From Niebla homalea (taxonomy: Eukaryota > Ascomycota > Lecanoromycetes > Lecanorales > Ramalinaceae): a DNA stretch of 64,000 bases. A program made the translations under genes and the position numbers. Shown piece by piece: positions 58,680 through 64,000 of this stretch (position 1 is the first letter of the stretch; every line of letters begins with the position of its first letter). Location: the NCBI GenBank assembly GCA_019925105.1, contig JAHGAU010000044.1, forward strand, positions 124,001 through 188,000, in the 5' to 3' direction. The notes beneath the pieces are model-generated. The model had not been told where the DNA came from. It was given only the letters and a program-made list of their open reading frames with translations, and did no database searches.

Positions 58680-61260
58680 ATAAAGTTATTGTTAAATTAA
58701 TAATTATAAGTTAATAATATTAACTACTTATATACGTTGCTAATAAAGCAATTTAACACCTTTAATAAGTAATTAAGGGGTAAAGATTATTAACGATATT
58801 AAAGCTTTAAATATAAATAATTATAAAAATTACATTTTATTAAAAGTTTACCGGATTATATTAAGATCCTTATATAAAGCAGAAATATTAATAAAATTTT
58901 TCTTTTAAATTATTTATAACTTTATATAAATAAATATAATAATAAACTGAGATTAATAAGTATTATATATCGTTTATTTTAAATACGATTTTTAAATAAT
59001 ATGTATTTATAAATATAAGTTTAAAATAATAAATATTCTATGGAAAGTTATTAAAACGATTAAAATACGATATTATTATAATATAGCCTTTATTCGATTA
59101 AACGAAAAAAAATCCTTAAGATTTAAATTTAATAACCTTATTAACGAACTTAATAATATTTTTAAGTTATTAATATTATATATCGTTATATAAAACGTTT
59201 ATTTAAAATGAAAAAAAAATTTATTAACTATAAAAATAAAAGCTACAAAACTATAAGTAAAACTTTTTTAATTCTTATAATTATAAATTATATAAACGGC
59301 TAATTTTCTTATAAATTAAATATTAATAAGAAAGTATTTATAAACTATATTATTTAAAAAGGTTATTAATTTAAAGTTAAATTTTTAATATTTTAAATAA
59401 TATAATTATAAAGTTTATTTATTTAATAAATTTATCCTTAAGAAAGAGAAATTAACTATAAAAGTATATATTAATTTCTTTATTAATTATGATAATCTTA
59501 ATATTTATAATATATAAATATTTAATTAAAAAAAGTAATTTATATAAAGAATATTTTCTTTAAAAAGAATAAGTTCTATAAAGCTAATAAGATTAATTTA
59601 GTTTAATTTAAAAAAGAATTACTCCTTTATTTAATTAATATCCCAGAAATAAATATATTTTATATCATTATTAAATTATTATTAAATAATAAAAAAAAGG
59701 AGGAATTTATAAATAACACCGTTAACCCTATATAAAAAGGAAAAGAAAAAGAATAATAAAAGGATTATTTATCCTTATTAATTTTAATATTAATAAATTA
59801 CGATACGGCATCTAAGAACAATAACGGAAAAGATAAAGGAGACGGTAACGGTAATAATAACGGTAATAAACCATTAACTTTACCACTAGATTTATTATTA
59901 GCTTTATTAGCTTTATTAACTTTAAAGCAGAAAAAGAAAAATAATAATAAATCTAACTTTAATATAAGCAATATCATTAAAGGAAAAAGAACTATAAAAG
60001 GTATAATAAAAGTAAACTATATTATAACTTTTACTTTAATTATAAATAGATTAAAGCTATTATATTATACGGTATTTACTGCCTTTTTATTATCTTATAA
60101 GTTATATAAAAAGGACGAAAAACCATTTCTTTCCCTATTAAAAATAAGTATACTTTACCGTAATACCCTACTTATTAAACTAAAATATTATCGTTATATA
60201 TTATAATACCTATACGTTATAAGTTTTAAGTTAATAATGAAAGTATAAAACTTAAAACTTTTAAAGAGAAAAGTATATAAGAAGAGGTCTTACTTAAATA
60301 TATTGAAAAAGCGGATAAAATATTAATACTTATTATTTAAATATTTAAATATAAATTCAATGATAAAAGGTATTTTATAAAGTATAAAACGAGGCTTTAT
60401 ATAAAGGATAATTTATAAAAGATTAAATAAAATATATTTAGCGTTACCTTAATAATTAAGGTTCTTAAGGTACTTATAACTATAATAGTTATATTTAATT
60501 TAAATATGAAATAATAAAACGTTATTAATACGTTTATAAATAGCGAAATAAATAGACTTATATATATTAAATTATTAAAAAGGTATAAGAATAAAGGCTT
60601 ATTCCTTTTATTTTAAGCTTTATATAGGCTTAAATAATTATCGGCTTTATATTTTAAAAATCTCTTAAAAACCTTAACGGATTAAAGCTTAAAGTAAGTC
60701 CCGGAAATCGAATATTTTTTTTTAAATAATTATATAATAATTTTTTTCTTTATAGATAATATCGTTATTATTTATAATCATAGGTATAATTAAAAAGTAA
60801 ATAACTTCTAAAGTAAATTCTTTAAAGTTTATAAAATAAGAAACTTAAGTAAAATAGAATAATTTTTAAATATAAAAATAATATAAGATTAATTAAGTTA
60901 AAAAATTTATTTATATTAAGATAATTATATTAATAAGCTTATAGTAAAATTCAATATTATAATAAATTATACTTATAAAGTACCTTTACGGAATACTAAA
61001 ACTCTTATTAAAAATACCGGATAAGTTTTATTTTAAGAGATCTATATATATTAATAGTTTATCGGCTCTATTAATTTTATAGTTATTACGATTTAAATTA
61101 ATATTATTTATTTAACGTTTAAGTTATTTAAGTTTCTTATAAATCCGTTAAAATAATACTTAAAAGTAGCTATAAAGGTATTATAATACCTTATATATAT
61201 TAAGTATTATATTATTATATATAACGGGAAAATTATTAATCCGTATATTATTTTTATAAT
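58680..61260 (+). pseudogene. Copia-E integrase-RT-RNase H relic
   Basis: The integrase zinc finger and core lie at about 58720-59640. A Lys/Asn-rich linker follows (59690-60000). RT sits at about 60130-60900, with the catalytic box FFIDNIVIIY at 60744-60774 (for F-VDDI-II, second Asp changed to Asn), then KIYLYQ..YI and the TPLR block near 60985. RNase H begins near 61030 (QFIGSINFIVIT for the copia YR-LIGSLMYL segment) and continues to about 61260. RIP stops are frequent. Confidence 0.8.
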
Positions 61261-62176
61261 ATCCTTAAATACGTTATTTATTAATGGTTTTAACATATAA
61301 TATAACTTATAAAACTATATCTTTAAGCTCTTTAAGGGCTTAATCGATTAAAAAATAATAAAGTAAAAGATAATAATAATAAGCTTTATTAATATTTAAA
61401 TTTTTAATTTTACTTTTATAATAAAAAAAATTAATATAATAAAACCGTTTCTTTAAGTTAACTATATTAAATTTATCTTATTTATTAAAGATTAAGTATA
61501 ATAATACTTAAATAATCCGTATAATTTAAAGGATAAATTCTTAGTTTATTATAAAACTTTATTATATAAATATATATTATTATTAATTATAATAAGAATA
61601 TTAAAAGAAAACAATTAATATTAAGTATATACTTATAATAAAGATATTAACGGACGGCCTTATAAAGCTTTTACCGTTATAAAAATATAAGGAATTTATA
61701 AAACTTTTAAGACTTATAAATAATAAATTTTAAAGTTTTATATTATAATATTAATTAATAAAACCCCGGAGACGTCGTTTTTAAGAGATTTAACTTTTAA
61801 AAATTTATAACTATAAACCGGGTATATAATAATTTTTCCGGGTTTACTTATTTTTACGATTTTATTAATTTTAACTTTTCTCGGCATATACTTAATAATA
61901 ATTACTTAATAAAATTACTTAAGTTAATATTTAAAACTCGATTAAATATATATAAAGCTCCGGAGCAGCTTAAATTTTAAAGGTTTTATTATTATTATTA
62001 TTTTTAAAGTTACCGATTTTTCCGATTTTTCTTAGCTTTTTAATTTTTAACTTTAAATTTAAGACGTAGCTTTTATTTATAATAATTACGGTATATTAAT
62101 AATTAAAAGGTAGCTATAATAAGGATATCCAGGATCTATATTATTACCGTAATAACATTACGATCCTAAGGGGGTA

Positions 62177-62397
62177 TATCAGCCTGCGTATAAGTATAAT
62201 AATAATATTATATAGAGTATTATTAAGCCGCTATATAAGCGGTGTTAAGACACTATTATAACGCGTATAGATATTATTACCTGGCCGTATATCTCATATT
62301 ACCCGGGTATTCCATATAGATAGCACCATGCTTCCTAGATAGATCATATGCAATCGACATATATATCATCCACTCTTATACGTCCATACGTCTGACA
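62177..62397 (+). repeat. Copia-E 3' LTR (221 bp)
   Basis: TATCAGCCTGCGTATAAG to TCTGACA. The first ~90 bases are mutated; 62280-62397 are nearly intact. The duplication GTTAA follows. Confidence 0.94.
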
Positions 62398-62860
62398 GTT
62401 AATAATAAGAGCCCGTTAACATTTTACCCTCCCTAAATGCATCCCGGGATCCACCCTAAAAGCTACCCCGGAAGCCACCACTTATACCATATTTATCGTA
62501 ATATTTATCGCAATATTTATCGTAATATTTATCGTAATGTTTTATCCTACTTTTTATTGCATTATTTATAATTATTATCCTTAACGTTATTGCTTTTATA
62601 AATTTAATAAATATAATTGCCGTTATCTTTATAAGATTTATAATACCGTTTTTATTATTAATTATTGCCGTTAAAGTAATAGGCCGTACGCCTTAATTCA
62701 ATATTTCACCCCCGGAGTTACCTTTTATATTTATCCCGGGATTTAGTTTTTAAGTAATATTTATCGTAATATTTATCGTAATCTCCGTTATAATATCTAT
62801 TATAATATTTTAAGTTAATATATTTATAATTAAGTTATTACTATTATATTAATTATATAT
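62398..62860 (+). repeat. Satellite array, right part
   Basis: Continuation of the satellite interrupted by Copia-E. A GC box near 62428-62480 (CCCGGGATCC, CCCCGGAAGCC) is followed by the 12-bp TATTTATCGTAA repeats (62492-62540) and ATTGCCGTTATCTTTATAAG near 62615. The next unit starts near 62709 and has fewer repeats. The right part is more RIP-mutated than the left. Confidence 0.8.
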
Positions 62861-62996
62861 CTTACGTTATTACGCTATATTACTATAGCTTAATAGCCTT
62901 ACGATCCTTTTAATCGTAAAAGGTCGTTAATTACCTTATTAAAATATAGGGCCGTTATTGGTACTATTATTAAAACTTAATTTATTAAAAATTTAA
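62861..62996. other. Nothing recognised
   Basis: AT-rich spacer between the satellite and the pyrimidine-rich minisatellite. No repeat, motif or frame was found. Confidence 0.6.
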
Positions 62997-63250
62997 TACC
63001 CGCGGGTTAATAACGAAAATCACATTTATCTCTATCTCCTTTACTTCCTCCTTCATTTTTACCTTACCTTCTTTTTCACCTTTTCCATCTCCTCTACTAC
63101 CTCCTCCTCCGTCTCCTCCTCCTCCGTCTCCTCCTCCTCCGTCTCCTCCTCCTCTGTCTCCTCCTCCTCCGTCTCCTCTTCCTCCGTCTCCTTCTCCTCC
63201 GTCTCTTCCTCCTCCGTCTCCTTTTCCTCCGTCTCCTCCTCCTTTTTATT
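62997..63250 (-). repeat. 15-bp pyrimidine minisatellite (TCCTCCTCCTCCGTC)n
   Basis: Nearly ten 15-bp units at 63097-63240, with a degenerate CT-rich lead-in from 63020. On the minus strand one frame reads (Thr-Glu-Glu-Glu-Glu) repeats, and unit differences are mostly synonymous GAG/GAA or Glu-to-Lys. The array could derive from an acidic repeat in a gene. Left of it the frame continues about 15 codons (EEVVEEMEKVKKKV) and then meets stops. No gene is assigned. Confidence 0.88.
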
Positions 63251-63659
63251 ACTTTAGCTTATACGGATAGAAAAGCTTTATTAAGAACTTATAGTTACTT
63301 ATAAAGAGATAATAAAATATTCTATAATTATAAGAGTACGTTTATATTCTATTGCCTTTTAACGCCGTAATTATTAACGAATATATTTAGTCCTTATATC
63401 TTATAAATTCAGGTTTTAAAGCGTAATATAAACTGGACTATCGACTTATCTATAATATTATTGAAGTTTATAGTATTTCAGATTATCCTTTATTTCTTTA
63501 TAGCATTATTCCGAATAATTTTATTATATTTATAGTTATAACTCGTCTCCGAGGAGTTATAAAGCGTAAGTTAACGAAGAAAATATATTAGATAAACGTT
63601 ATAATTATTAATAAAGACTAAGCCCCTAAGGCCGTAACCTCGTTCAATTCAGACGATTC
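63251..63659. other. Unassigned AT-rich stretch
   Basis: About 400 bases without similarity to other parts of the window and without a convincing frame. It may be the flank into which the next Copia inserted, or an older relic. Confidence 0.5.
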
Positions 63660-63848
63660 TGTTGGAGTGTTGATGACTCCTCATGGTGTTGTCCAGTTCA
63701 TACACGTGTTGATTCAGAAGTGTTATGTATATTAGAGCACCTGGCCGTACTTCTCAGAACGGCCGGGTATCCTTTGGAGATAGCTTTGCTCTTCCTGTAT
63801 ATACCTAGATAACTAAATTAATAAATACGTTATATACCCACTATATTA
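63660..63848 (+). repeat. 5' LTR of the right-edge Copia (189 bp)
   Basis: It starts TGTTGGAGTGTTGATGACTC, little mutated for ~170 bases, and ends CTATATTA (for TA-CA type). Its end is set by the primer site that follows; the other LTR is outside the window. Confidence 0.72.
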
Positions 63849-63860
63849 GGTTATAAGCCC
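63849..63860 (+). promoter_or_regulatory. Primer binding site, half initiator tRNA-Met type
   Basis: GGTTATAAGCCC, identical to the site of Copia-A copy 2, then GGCGTAGC. One RIP-type change separates it from the complement of the tRNA-iMet anticodon region. Confidence 0.72.
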
Positions 63861-64000
63861 GGCGTAGCTATAACTATATACTAGGAGGTATATAGATAAT
63901 TGATTTATTTATTAAATTGAAATATAGATTATTTACTATATTACATTAACTATAACGGTAATAACACTTAAAGATAAATTCTGTAATACCGCCGACTATA

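Larger units (their letters stand above)
56813..62397 (+). mobile_element. Copia-E, complete (5585 bp)
   Basis: LTRs of 221 bp (56813-57033 and 62177-62397), duplication GTTAA (56808-56812, 62398-62402), primer site at 57034, PPT AAGGGGGTA before the 3' LTR. The order is gag with CCHC-like knuckle, protease, integrase, RT, RNase H. It inserted into a satellite unit whose halves continue on both sides. Coding regions are strongly mutated, more A-rich than in the other families, while the LTRs keep G+C. Confidence 0.94.
63660..64000 (+). mobile_element. Copia 5' end (family related to Copia-E), cut by window edge
   Basis: An LTR at 63660-63848 and a primer site at 63849 mark the start of a plus-strand element that leaves the window. 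The LTR shares the ACCTGGCCGTAYWTCTCA and GGGTATYCYWTRKAGATAGC blocks with the Copia-E LTR but is shorter and otherwise divergent. Only the leader and perhaps the gag start are present. Confidence 0.75.

Overview
The window is a block of degenerate, nested transposable elements with no gene I would call functional. Its base composition points to a filamentous ascomycete (Pezizomycotina) with repeat-induced point mutation (RIP): most of it is AT-rich, reading frames are full of TAA/TAG/TGA where related copies imply CAA/CAG/TGG, C survives mainly in CG, CC and CT contexts while CA is scarce, and different copies of one element differ mainly by C-to-T and G-to-A. Islands that keep normal G+C are element ends, small non-autonomous elements and simple repeats.

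Layout. 1-4792: minus-strand Ty1/Copia element (called Copia-A, 162-bp LTR) running off the left edge. 4793-5145: LINE fragment. 5146-8190: minus-strand Copia-D with a perfect (AAT)n tract of about 56 units. 8478-21628: complete plus-strand Copia-A (target duplication TTAAG). Its 5' LTR is split by a 1.33-kb truncated LINE, and its integrase region by a complete 5.8-kb LINE (12831-18609). 21639-25900: minus-strand Copia-B carrying a 334-bp truncated LINE. 25900-29650: second LINE, split by a 1.56-kb LTR-flanked non-autonomous element (26323-27887, duplication ATCAC). 29650-30379: another LINE 3' fragment. About 30841-42804: plus-strand Copia-C, split by a third Copia-A (31916-39400, duplication GTTTA), itself split by a GC-rich, TA-flanked, inverted-repeat element full of hexamer minisatellites (35550-36900). 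42805-48864: plus-strand LINE holding two 0.73-0.75-kb SINE-like elements, a truncated LINE and a second LTR-flanked non-autonomous element (45165-46542, duplication ATAAA). 48865-52091: minus-strand LINE with a nested truncated LINE. 52092-54449: minus-strand Copia-A fragment. 54450-55533: element with ~150-bp terminal inverted repeats. 56341-62860: a ~250-bp tandem satellite split by a complete Copia-E (56813-62397, 221-bp LTRs, duplication GTTAA). 63660-64000: 5' end of a further Copia.

How the parts relate. Several Copia families have, directly after the 5' LTR, a site matching the anticodon region of initiator tRNA-Met, the half-tRNA priming used by Drosophila copia. The LINE is of the fungal Tad-like type (endonuclease, reverse transcriptase with an F-(V/I)-D-D type motif, C-terminal zinc knuckle) and ends in a TCAA-repeat tail. 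The SINE-like elements end in nearly the same 3' sequence and tail, so the LINE machinery probably moved them. The most interesting candidates are this SINE-LINE pair, the LTR-flanked elements with no visible primer site or polypurine tract, and the two GC-rich inverted-repeat elements. Family letters are mine. All domain assignments were made by reading degenerate frames by eye, and internal boundaries are approximate unless fixed by a target duplication.
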